A stretch of DNA of 9,179 nucleotides, from contig DMQW01000328.1 of the NCBI GenBank assembly GCA_003455565.1, positions 617 to 9,795 of the forward strand. Reading direction: 5' to 3'. This document shows, piece by piece, positions 1 to 7,033 of the stretch. The number at the start of each line of letters is the position of its first letter. The first letter of the stretch is position 1. The translations under genes and the position numbers were made by a program. The notes beneath the pieces were generated by a model that worked only from the letters and a program-made list of their open reading frames with translations, made no database searches and was not told the DNA's origin. This DNA comes from Limisphaerales bacterium. Its GTDB lineage: Bacteria > Verrucomicrobiota > Verrucomicrobiia > Limisphaerales > UBA11358.

Positions 1-3000
1 GTGATGTTCGTCGGATTGCTGGCAATGGGTATCCCCACCAGCAAACTGCCTGTGCCGGTGATATAGGTCGGACTAGTGGTGGTGTTGTAAACTCCCGTCG
101 GCTGACTAACCCCGTTCAACACAAGGCCCGTCACAGTGTTTGTCACCGAGAAGTCCAACTGCAATGTTGCACCACTGGCCACCGAGACCGTTGACGCCGC
201 CGCCAGCACCGGGTTGACGATTTCCAGAGTTCCCGCGCTGACGGTGGTGTTGCCCGCGTAGGTGTTCGCACCCGAGAGCGTCAGGGTGCCGATGCCCTGC
301 TTGGTCAAACCACCACCGGTGTTGGCCCCCAGAACCGGCGCACCAATGACCGCGCCGCTGCCGCCGCCGCCGACCACGGCCACGCCCAGCGTGTCGCCGC
401 TGCCGTAATCATGGCCGGGACTGGTCACGGTTATGCTGGTGATCACCCCACCACTGACATTGGCCACTGCCGTGGCGCCGGAACCGCTGGCGCTAATGTT
501 GGTGATGGTCACCACCGGCGTGTCAATGTAGCCGGAACCGCCGTTGGACACCGGGATGGAGACAACACCGTAACCGGCCGGCGCGAGCAATGCCTGCGGA
601 ATGGTGACCGACAACCCGCCGTCATCAATCGTGGCGCCGCCGCTGTAGATGTAAGCGCCGTCCAAGCCGCCGACCAAGGAACCGCTGGCCACGTTGGCGC
701 GCAGCGTGCCGCCGTTGAAGTTCAGGGTGCCGGAGCCGGTGTTTTTGCTTACCAAGTTCACAGTGGTAACACCACCAAGCAGGTTGACGGTGCCGCTGCC
801 GAGGGCATTGCCGTGACCGAGGTCAATACCGGCGTTGGTGATGTTCAGTTGGGCATTGCCGGACACATTCAGGATGCCGGTGCCGACTTCACCGGGCCAT
901 AGGCCGTTGCCAGCGCCAGCCATGTTAAACACGGCCGTGCCGCTGAGGTTCATGACCGCCCTGGCCGTAGTTAAGTTGTAACCCAAGGTGACAGGCGCGC
1001 CGGTCATTTCCACCGTGCCGCCGCTTTGGTTGAAGACACCGCCGATGGCGCTGCCGCCGACGGCGAGAAAGCCGCCGATGGTGGTGAGACCGCCGCTTTG
1101 GCTGAAGGCCGCATAGCCGCCGGAATTCCCGGTGCCCACTGCCAGCTGTTTGGGCGAAGTGAATGTGCCGGAGCTCATGCGCACGACCCCAGCCGCACCG
1201 GCAGCGGTTCCCAGGTTGAAGCTGGAATCCCAGATATTGGCAGGATTGTAGGTTTCCACCAGATTGCCGCCAGCGATGTTCAGCACGGCGCTGCCGGCGG
1301 TGCTGCCCACGGAGTCCAGCACGGGGCTGGTGATTGTTCCGGTAAGCGTCACCATGCCGCCGTTCACCGTGGCGACCCCGTTGAAGGTGTTGTCGCCCGC
1401 GAGTGTCAGCGTGCCATTGCCGGTCTTGGTCAAGCCACCTTCACCATTAATCGCACCGGAGACCGTGGTGTTGGCCGCGCCCGAGACAGTCAAGAGACTA
1501 CCGCCATTATCAAGGGTCTGGCTGAGTGTCACGTTTCCGGCGGCGGCGTTGATGGTTTGCGGAGCCGCCAGGACAACCGGCACGTTCACGGTTTGCGCAT
1601 TGGCCGAGTTGTTTACGAGGCCATTGGCGGACAATGTCAGCATGCTGCCGTTGCCTGAACCGATGGTGAAGCTGCTGGCGTTGTTGCTAAACGTGACTCC
1701 GGTGACGCTGTAACTGTTATCCATGTTCGAGGCCAGTCCCAGCGCGCCTGCAAACACGATGCCATCACCAGCATAACCGGGGGCGGAACCGCTCAACCAG
1801 TTGGGATTGGTGCTCCAGTTCTGGTTCGCGCCGCCGCCGCTCCACACTTCTGAGGAGGTTGCAACCGTCAGCGGGAGGCCGGCTGAACCGGTTGCCGAGG
1901 CACTGTCAGTGACAGTCACCGTCAAGGTCAGACTGCCGGCGGACGCCGTCGGCGGAATGGTAATGGTGTTCGTATAGACGCTGCTCGAATTGGACTGCAC
2001 CAGTGAAACCGTGGAGCCGCCGAGCGCGCTCAAGTCAACAGTTACTGTGCTGATGGGCGCGCCTCCAGGTGTGATGGTGGCAGTGAGCAACGTGGTCCCG
2101 TTACGCAATGCGCTCGCGGGGTTGGCCGAGGTCTTCGTCACGAGCGGAGCGTTGGCGGACGCATCGTAATGCAGTTTGACAGTGTTGCCGCTGGTCACCA
2201 CAGTGTAATGTCCCGCATTGGCCGGCGCGACATCCCAAATCGGCGCGGTGGCAAAGGTCCCGGAAATGGCTCCGGCGGTGATTAGCACATAATCCGCCGC
2301 CGCATCCAGGCTAGCCGAGGTGCTCGGAGCCTTGATATGAAGGGTATTATTGTTGACCGTCAACGTGCCGGCCACAACCACCTGGTCGTTGCTCCCGCTG
2401 ACCGTGGTGCCAAGATCCAGATAAACCCCCGCACCGGAAACCAATGTCAGGTCACTATTGAAGGTGTTGGTCCCATAACCGCCGTCGGTGCCGGCGAAGA
2501 TTTTGGAACCCGCCGAAGTATTCACGAAGCCGCTGTTGTTACCGCTACCCAACAAGCTTTGGCCACCGCCCAGAGTGTAAGAAACACCCGAGACGTCAAA
2601 AATCGCTCCATTACCGACAATGATGTTGGTCGAGTTGTTAATGGAAGCCGAACCAGACAAGGCCAGCGTGCCGGCGTTGATCTTCGTCGCGCCGTTGTAA
2701 GTGTTCACCGCCGTGAGCGTCAGCGTGCCCGCGCCAGACTTGGTCAAACCACCATCGGCGGCATTGTCGCCGGGGATGGTGCTGTGCAGCAAGGCCTGGT
2801 CAATGCTGATGGTGAACCCGGCGTCGTCAATGATTGCGCCGCCGTTGCGCACATTGGCAACCGCATTGCCGGTTCCCAAATTCATGAACGGGCTGCTGGC
2901 GGCTGCGGCCACAAGCGCTCCACCATTGAAGTTGAAGGTCCGGCTGCCGGCAACATTCGCCGACGTGACCGCAGGCACCGTCAAGGTGCCGCCGTTGAGG

Positions 3001-6000
3001 TTGAAAGTATTGACGACGGTTGAACCATTCCCTTGGTGCAGATCCAAAACACCCGATCCCCCGACCGTGGTGGCATTGTCACTGTAGAAGGTGACCGCGC
3101 CGCCGTTCAGGTTGAAGGTGTTGGTGCCAGTGTTGCCACTAATGGCGAAGCGAATAGCCGTGCTCCCGTTGATGTTCATTTGGCCGCTGTTGATGTCAAT
3201 CTCGGAGTCCGACGTATCCCACTGGCCCAGAATCACCCAGCGTATGATCGTGCTGGCTATGTTGAGGGTGCCGCCATTCACGACGACTTTGCCGAGGTTG
3301 TTATTTCCGGCATAGCCAAGGAGAATATCGCCCTCACAACTGAGCGTGCTGCCACTATTCAAGGTGACGGTGCCGGAAACCGTGTTCTGGTTGTTGTTGC
3401 CCCGCCCAACGATGAGCCTTCCGCCCAGCGAGACATTCGCATTGGCCACCGTAACCGTTCCGGTGGCATTATTTGCCGTTCCGTTTTGATCCGAATAACC
3501 CACTCCGAGGTCACCGCCGGTGGTGAAGCTGCCACCGCTGATGGCTAGATTGCCGCTGGCAGCGCGGTATCCAACGTCGGAGCGGCCCGTTCCCAAAGCG
3601 GTGGAACCGCCGGTAATATTGACCGTGCCGCCCAAGACTCTCGTAATGCCGGTCAAGGAGTTGCCGGTCGCACTCAATGTCAAAGCGTTGGTGCCAGTCT
3701 TGGAAATGCCGCCGGCTCCAGTAATCACGCCGCCAAGCGCAATGTTGGCTGCCGCCGCGTTGATGGTTTGCACCGCGCTCAAGGTCATCGGCACGCTTAA
3801 GGTTTGCGGATTAACGGAATTGTTGGTCAAGCCGCCCGCCAGAGTCAGCGTGCTGCCGTTGGCCGTGCCCACATTGAAGCTGCCCGCCGTGCTGTCAAAC
3901 GTCACGCCGCTGACGGTGTAATTGTTGTCCATCGAAGGCGTCAGGCGCGTGGTGCCGGCGAATTGCAGGCTGTCGCCGACGTAGCCGGGAGCCAGTTGAT
4001 TCGTCCAGTTCAAATTGCTGCTAAACAAATCATTCGCGGCCAAGCCATCCCAGACATCGTTCGCGGTGGTAATGGTCAACGGAATGTTGACCGAGCTGGT
4101 GAGCAGCACGGTGTCGGTCAACGAGACGACCAGAAGTGTGTTGCCTGCCGGCGTATTAGCGGAAACCGTAACAGTATTGGTCCAAACATGGCCGCCAGCG
4201 GACACGAGTGCGAGGGTGGACGAACCACCAATCGGGCTGGCATCCACGGTGACGCTGTTGACCGTCCCACCGGTGCCATCCGTGGTGGTGACCGTAATCA
4301 ACACATTTTGGTTGCGAAGCGCTGGCGACGGCGTCGCGGAACCGACCCCGGTAGGCCCGGCGACGGCCGAATAGTGCAGGGTAACCGTGTTTGCCCCCAT
4401 CACGATCGAGTAATGAGCCGCATTAACCGGCGCTACATCCCAAGTTGGGGCGGCGGCAAAACTGCCGGAAATAGGATTCGGGGAGGTAATCAGCACATAA
4501 TCGGCCGCCTGAAGACTGTCCGAGGTGCTCGGAGCTTTGATGTGGATGATGTTATTGTTAGCCGTCAAAGTGCCGGCCACAGTGATCAAGTCATTTGAAC
4601 CATTGCTCAGGGTGCCTAGGTCAAAATTGACCTGCGCACCAGTAGCCAGAGTGAGGTCATTGTTCAGCTTGTTGGTGCCATAGCCACCGTCCGTGCCGGC
4701 ATAAATTTTGGAACCGGAGGTGGTATTGACCGCGCCAATGACCGTGCCGCCGCTGGCCAAGGTCTGATCACCAGTCAAGGTCAGCGAGCCGAGGGCTGAA
4801 GCTGTTACATCGAAAGTGGCACCGCTGGCCACACTATAATTTGTGGAACTGAGGGAACCGCCGCTCAGAACCAAGGAGCCGCCGTTGACAACCGTATTAC
4901 CGGTATAGGTATTTGCGCTGGATAGAGTCAACGTGCCCGCACCGACTTTGGTAAGACCACCCAAACCGCTCAAGATGCCGGAGTAGGTCGTGCTCAATCC
5001 ATTATTTCCCACCACGAGAGTGATCGGATCCGTCCCGTAAGCGTGCGGGTTTCCGGCGGCATTATAGCCCGTCAAAACCACATCGGCACTGCCGGTGAGG
5101 GCACCCAGGGCCGCCGTTCCGATGCCCGTTTTAAAGACCAAGGGGCTATTGCCGAAACGGAGGGTAGCGCTGGTGTTGTTGCCGTTACTAAGGTCAATCG
5201 TCGCATTGGCCAGCGCGGTGTTCCCGTTCACTCCAAGATAGCTGCCACCATTGGCACCACTCATGGGAATCACTGTGATGGTTCCCGAATAGGTGTTGGC
5301 GTTGTTGGTAATGAAGACAATCGAGGTATTCCAAGCGTTGCCCGTGTTCAAGCCGCTGTGCTGAACCGTCACGTTCCCGCTGCCGCCCATGATGCCGTCA
5401 ATAAAGAGACCCTTGTCCAGCTCGCCGCCGCCGCCGTTGAAAGTGGTGCCGACTGTGGCTCCCGCCGCGCCGATCGTCAGTGCGCCCTGCAAATGCGGGG
5501 CGGAGTCCCAGACATTAAGCGTGGCCCCATTGACCGTGATGTCATTGGTATAAGTATATGCACCGTTGTTACTGGTCGGGGAAGTTCCCAATTGGAGTTG
5601 GCCTCCGTTGACCGTCACGGTTCCTGGGCCAAAGGGGGAGATGGTGGCCGGCGCGGCTACGGTTTCAGAAGCGCCCAATATGCCCGCGTTAACCAACGTG
5701 CCACCGCTGTAGGTGTTGTTGTTATTGGCCAAGGCCACATAGCCAGCACCATCCTTGATCAACCGCACCGCAGTCGCCCCATTATCCTTGATGAGCGGCC
5801 AGATTCGCCAATTGTTCCCGCTGCCGGTATCGGGAACATGCACAAACAATTCACCAGTGCTGAATCCCGAGGTCAGAAAACTGGTGGTGGTGCTGCCGGC
5901 AGTCATCCACCGGCTGATATTGCCTAAGATGAGGCCGCCGCTGCCCAGAGTCAGCGTGACCCCGCTGTTGACCGTGAAGTCATTCAACTGGCTCAACGAG

Positions 6001-6773
6001 TTGATCGTTGCGCTGTTGGTAAGGACGGTGTTGGCGGTTGTCTTCCAGTTTTGCGTTAATGCTCCCGTTATATCGTTCGACCCCGTCACAAGGGTATAGC
6101 CGGTGTAGGTGATGATGTTGCCGCTGCCATCGTTGGCCGCCCAATCACCACCGGTGCCGTTGGCACCTCCAACCGTGGCCCAGCCACCCAAGATGCCGCC
6201 GGCGTCATTGGCCAGCGTGGAACTGGTGATGCCAGTTGCTGAAAAATCAACGGCGGCTCCGACGCCGCGGGTGATCACACCATTGACGGCCAGGATGCCG
6301 CCGCTGCCGCTCTGCCACAACTGTTGCCCCCCGGCCAGCGTTAGCGCGTTGCCGATGGTGGTCGTTCCGCTGCCCAAGGCGCTGGTGTCAATGCCACCCG
6401 CGCCGAGCGTCAGCGTGCCGGAACCGGACAAGGTGTAGCCGGGGATGATGAATTGCAGATTCGCCGCGCTCAAGCTCGTGTTGAGCGTGACCGTGCCGGC
6501 CGCGCCAGAAAATATCGCGGTATTCGTGCCGGTGGCGGAGTTATCCTTCCACTGAACGTTCGAGGTGCCATCATACCAGTTGGCGGTCGCGTTGAGATTC
6601 CATGTGCCCGCGCCGCCGGCGCCGCCGATCCCCCAAGTGAGGCTATCTGCGTGGGAGGCAACCGCCCCGGCAAGGAGGCACAGGGCCAGCAGGCCCGACA
6701 ACCTGGGGCGTGAGAACCAATTGCCGGATAGACGATGGGGCGAGCGATTTGCCGCTAGGATTGTTTTTTTCAT
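1..6773 (-). CDS. Giant secreted autotransporter-associated beta-strand repeat protein (3' end outside window)
   Basis: This is one open frame of 2257 codons with no stop before the left edge, so the C-terminus is missing. The ATG at 6773 is the first start after an in-frame TAA at 6795-6797. Residues 1-42 look like a signal peptide, and the mature protein opens with a W..G.W....NW segment (about 47-65). Degenerate repeats of the form GxGTLTLxxxNTYxGxTxVxxGTL (TIGR02601-like) begin near residues 342, 610, 1035, 1346, 1782 and 2160. Residues 605-1046 and 1341-1803 are diverged copies of one module. Residues 1830-2050 are rich in SGG and LNxNGGT beta-helix-like strands, and about 2067-2155 form a GSGY domain. 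I see one cysteine after the signal peptide and no catalytic motif. The family is predicted to form long extracellular beta-solenoids. Despite the name, no outer-membrane barrel is visible, and a PEP-CTERM-like or other sorting tail could lie outside the window. A role in adhesion or glycan binding is inference. Confidence 0.9.
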   Translation of the reverse strand, partial: MKKTILAANRSPHRLSGNWFSRPRLSGLLALCLLAGAVASHADSLTWGIGGAGGAGTWNLNATANWYDGTSNVQWKDNSATGTNTAIFSGAAGTVTLNTSLSAANLQFIIPGYTLSGSGTLTLGAGGIDTSALGSGTTTIGNALTLAGGQQLWQSGSGGILAVNGVITRGVGAAVDFSATGITSSTLANDAGGILGGWATVGGANGTGGDWAANDGSGNIITYTGYTLVTGSNDITGALTQNWKTTANTVLTNSATINSLSQLNDFTVNSGVTLTLGSGGLILGNISRWMTAGSTTTSFLTSGFSTGELFVHVPDTGSGNNWRIWPLIKDNGATAVRLIKDGAGYVALANNNNTYSGGTLVNAGILGASETVAAPATISPFGPGTVTVNGGQLQLGTSPTSNNGAYTYTNDITVNGATLNVWDSAPHLQGALTIGAAGATVGTTFNGGGGELDKGLFIDGIMGGSGNVTVQHSGLNTGNAWNTSIVFITNNANTYSGTITVIPMSGANGGSYLGVNGNTALANATIDLSNGNNTSATLRFGNSPLVFKTGIGTAALGALTGSADVVLTGYNAAGNPHAYGTDPITLVVGNNGLSTTYSGILSGLGGLTKVGAGTLTLSSANTYTGNTVVNGGSLVLSGGSLSSTNYSVASGATFDVTASALGSLTLTGDQTLASGGTVIGAVNTTSGSKIYAGTDGGYGTNKLNNDLTLATGAQVNFDLGTLSNGSNDLITVAGTLTANNNIIHIKAPSTSDSLQAADYVLITSPNPISGSFAAAPTWDVAPVNAAHYSIVMGANTVTLHYSAVAGPTGVGSATPSPALRNQNVLITVTTTDGTGGTVNSVTVDASPIGGSSTLALVSAGGHVWTNTVTVSANTPAGNTLLVVSLTDTVLLTSSVNIPLTITTANDVWDGLAANDLFSSNLNWTNQLAPGYVGDSLQFAGTTRLTPSMDNNYTVSGVTFDSTAGSFNVGTANGSTLTLAGGLTNNSVNPQTLSVPMTLSAVQTINAAAANIALGGVITGAGGISKTGTNALTLSATGNSLTGITRVLGGTVNITGGSTALGTGRSDVGYRAASGNLAISGGSFTTGGDLGVGYSDQNGTANNATGTVTVANANVSLGGRLIVGRGNNNQNTVSGTVTLNSGSTLSCEGDILLGYAGNNNLGKVVVNGGTLNIASTIIRWVILGQWDTSDSEIDINSGQMNINGSTAIRFAISGNTGTNTFNLNGGAVTFYSDNATTVGGSGVLDLHQGNGSTVVNTFNLNGGTLTVPAVTSANVAGSRTFNFNGGALVAAAASSPFMNLGTGNAVANVRNGGAIIDDAGFTISIDQALLHSTIPGDNAADGGLTKSGAGTLTLTAVNTYNGATKINAGTLALSGSASINNSTNIIVGNGAIFDVSGVSYTLGGGQSLLGSGNNSGFVNTSAGSKIFAGTDGGYGTNTFNSDLTLVSGAGVYLDLGTTVSGSNDQVVVAGTLTVNNNTLHIKAPSTSASLDAAADYVLITAGAISGTFATAPIWDVAPANAGHYTVVTSGNTVKLHYDASANAPLVTKTSANPASALRNGTTLLTATITPGGAPISTVTVDLSALGGSTVSLVQSNSSSVYTNTITIPPTASAGSLTLTVTVTDSASATGSAGLPLTVATSSEVWSGGGANQNWSTNPNWLSGSAPGYAGDGIVFAGALGLASNMDNSYSVTGVTFSNNASSFTIGSGNGSMLTLSANGLVNNSANAQTVNVPVVLAAPQTINAAAGNVTLSQTLDNGGSLLTVSGAANTTVSGAINGEGGLTKTGNGTLTLAGDNTFNGVATVNGGMVTLTGTITSPVLDSVGSTAGSAVLNIAGGNLVETYNPANIWDSSFNLGTAAGAAGVVRMSSGTFTSPKQLAVGTGNSGGYAAFSQSGGLTTIGGFLAVGGSAIGGVFNQSGGTVEMTGAPVTLGYNLTTARAVMNLSGTAVFNMAGAGNGLWPGEVGTGILNVSGNAQLNITNAGIDLGHGNALGSGTVNLLGGVTTVNLVSKNTGSGTLNFNGGTLRANVASGSLVGGLDGAYIYSGGATIDDGGLSVTIPQALLAPAGYGVVSIPVSNGGSGYIDTPVVTITNISASGSGATAVANVSGGVITSITVTSPGHDYGSGDTLGVAVVGGGGSGAVIGAPVLGANTGGGLTKQGIGTLTLSGANTYAGNTTVSAGTLEIVNPVLAAASTVSVASGATLQLDFSVTNTVTGLVLNGVSQPTGVYNTTTSPTYITGTGSLLVGIPIASNPTNI
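218..300 (-). repeat. Last visible autotransporter-associated beta-strand repeat
   Basis: The translated segment follows the family pattern closely (GIGTLTLSGANTYAGN, then TTVSAGTLEI). It is the best consensus match among the six repeats in the gene. It is followed by a VSVASGATLQLDF strand and then a GTGSLLVG segment that reaches the window edge. In related proteins such an ending usually comes shortly before the C-terminal domain, so the true end of the protein may be near. That last point is inference. Confidence 0.7.
310..575 (-). other. GSGY / GSGA glycine-rich domain within the giant protein
   Basis: About residues 2067-2155 contain NGGSGYIDTPVVTITN, then ASGSGATAVANVSGGVI, SITVTSPGHDYGSGDTL and a GGGGSGAV run. 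The pattern (GGSGY, P.VTI, GSGA.A.A, VSGG.I..I.VT.PG..Y) recurs in large bacterial surface proteins and in some phage tail proteins. It differs from the surrounding beta-strand repeats and looks like an inserted domain. Its function is unknown. The family resemblance is from memory and was not checked by search. Confidence 0.5.
1365..2753 (-). repeat. Module copy B of the intragenic duplication (residues 1341-1803)
   Basis: This is the counterpart of copy A, with the same landmarks in the same order: GGLTKSGAGTLTL, GSKIFAGTDGGYGTN, HIKAPSTS, AADYVLIT, HYTVVTSGNTVKLHY, an Ig-like stretch from SALRNGT through VTVDLSALGGS, VWSG...NW...APGYAGD, MDNSYSVTGVTF, QTINAAAGNVTL, and a closing GGLTKTGNGTLTL repeat. 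It is about 20 residues longer than copy A. One difference is an extra strand (SQTLDNGGSLLTVSGAANT) before the closing repeat. About 295 residues of different beta-helix-like sequence separate the two copies. Confidence 0.8.
3636..4961 (-). repeat. Module copy A of an intragenic duplication (residues 605-1046)
   Basis: The order is: a beta-strand repeat starting GGLTKVGAGTLTL; a GSKIYAGTDGGYGTN segment; HIKAPSTS followed by AADYVLIT; an HYSIVMGANTVTLHY strand; an Ig-like stretch beginning PALRNQN and containing VTVDASPIGGS; a VWDG...NW...APGYVGD segment; an MDNNYTVSGVTF segment; QTINAAAANIAL; and a second beta-strand repeat starting GGISKTG. The same signature segments recur in the same order in copy B. 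The two copies differ throughout at the protein level, so the duplication is old rather than a recent tandem expansion. Confidence 0.8.
6648..6773 (-). other. Signal peptide of the giant repeat protein
   Basis: Residues 1-42 have an unusually long basic N-region (K2, K3, R10, R14, R22, R24). A hydrophobic core follows at about 27-39 (GLLALCLLAGAVA), then a small-x-Ala cleavage site S40-H41-A42 before D43. This fits Sec export with signal peptidase I cleavage. No lipobox is evident, although C32 lies within the core. The downstream W/NW-rich start is typical of mature proteins of this repeat family. Confidence 0.8.
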
Positions 6774-6797
6774 GGTGTGATTTTTGTGGGTGGTTTA
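6774..6797 (-). promoter_or_regulatory. G-free A/C-rich translation leader of the giant gene, no Shine-Dalgarno
   Basis: The 24 bases directly upstream of the ATG contain no G in the mRNA sense and consist almost only of A and C. There is no purine-rich ribosome site at the usual distance. An in-frame TAA at the far end of this stretch fixes the ATG at 6773 as the start. Unstructured leaders of this kind fit initiation that does not depend on Shine-Dalgarno pairing. That mechanism is inference. Confidence 0.45.
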
Positions 6798-6817
6798 CTG
6801 GATTGTTTTTTACACGC

Positions 6818-6839
6818 CGGCACTTGAGAATCCGTGCCG
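6818..6839 (-). other. Inverted repeat / possible hairpin in the 5' leader of the giant gene
   Basis: The arms CGGCAC (6818-6823) and GTGCCG (6834-6839) are exact complements of 6 bp around a 10-nt loop. It lies about 45 bases upstream of the start codon. If the promoter proposed at 6894-6922 is right, it would be in the mRNA leader. No T-run follows on either strand, so it is not a standard intrinsic terminator. It could affect mRNA stability or translation, or be chance in GC-rich DNA. Confidence 0.3.
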
Positions 6840-6893
6840 TCAAAGCGCAGGGGGAACACGATGTTTTTTCTTGAACCGTTCATGGGTGAGCGC

Positions 6894-6922
6894 AATATGA
6901 ACTACTGCGGCTGCAGGCGCAA
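6894..6922 (-). promoter_or_regulatory. Candidate activator-dependent promoter for the giant gene
   Basis: On the minus strand a -35-like TTGCGC (6922-6917, 3/6 to consensus) is followed after 17 bases by a -10-like CATATT (6899-6894, 4/6). The -35 begins immediately after the nearer copy of the 13-bp direct repeat. This is the arrangement expected for an AraC-family activator contacting RNA polymerase at a weak promoter. It would give a leader of about 110 bases. The boxes alone are weak. The support comes from the position next to the repeats. Confidence 0.35.
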
Positions 6923-6956
6923 CGCCATTTTGCGAAATTAAACCGCCATTTTGCGA
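6923..6956 (-). promoter_or_regulatory. Tandem 13-bp direct repeat, putative operator of the XylR-like regulator
   Basis: The 13-mer TCGCAAAATGGCG (minus strand) occurs exactly at 6956-6944 and 6935-6923. An 8-base AT-rich spacer separates the copies and the period is 21 bp, two helical turns. AraC-family proteins typically bind paired direct half-sites at about this spacing on one face of the helix. The pair lies about 77 bp past the stop codon of an AraC-domain regulator and about 150 bp upstream of the giant gene. Each 13-mer also has short CGC/GCG dyad ends. The repeat is seen directly; its assignment to this regulator is inference. Confidence 0.6.
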
Positions 6957-7001
6957 CACGCCCTCAACGGCGACCCCGCCATCCCTGTCAAGTGGCATGA
7001 A

Positions 7002-7016
7002 GCGGCCACAGGCCGC
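7002..7016 (-). terminator. Weak terminator-like hairpin after the regulator gene
   Basis: GCGGCC and GGCCGC form a perfect 6-bp GC stem around a 3-base loop, starting 17 bases after the regulator's stop codon. No real U-run follows on the minus strand (only TT before CATG), so it is a poor intrinsic terminator. It could slow or partly stop read-through into the giant gene. Confidence 0.25.
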
Positions 7017-7033
7017 CCGGCACCGGTCGCGGG

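Noticed and set aside
411..6713. Many long plus-strand open frames, the largest 294 codons (5043-5927).
   Set aside because: They lie antisense to the continuous 2257-codon frame. Their translations are low-complexity without recognisable domains. They arise because Gly/Thr/Ala/Asn-rich codons on the other strand rarely produce stops.
6923..6956. The two 13-bp repeats as a CRISPR or transposon end signature.
   Set aside because: Only two copies with an 8-base spacer, no cas genes, and no transposase or target-site duplication. Operator geometry explains it better.
6963..6991. A perfect TTGACA -35 hexamer on the minus strand at 6991-6986.
   Set aside because: The hexamer 17 bases downstream is GTTGAG, and nothing -10-like occurs at 15-19 bases in this GC-rich stretch.
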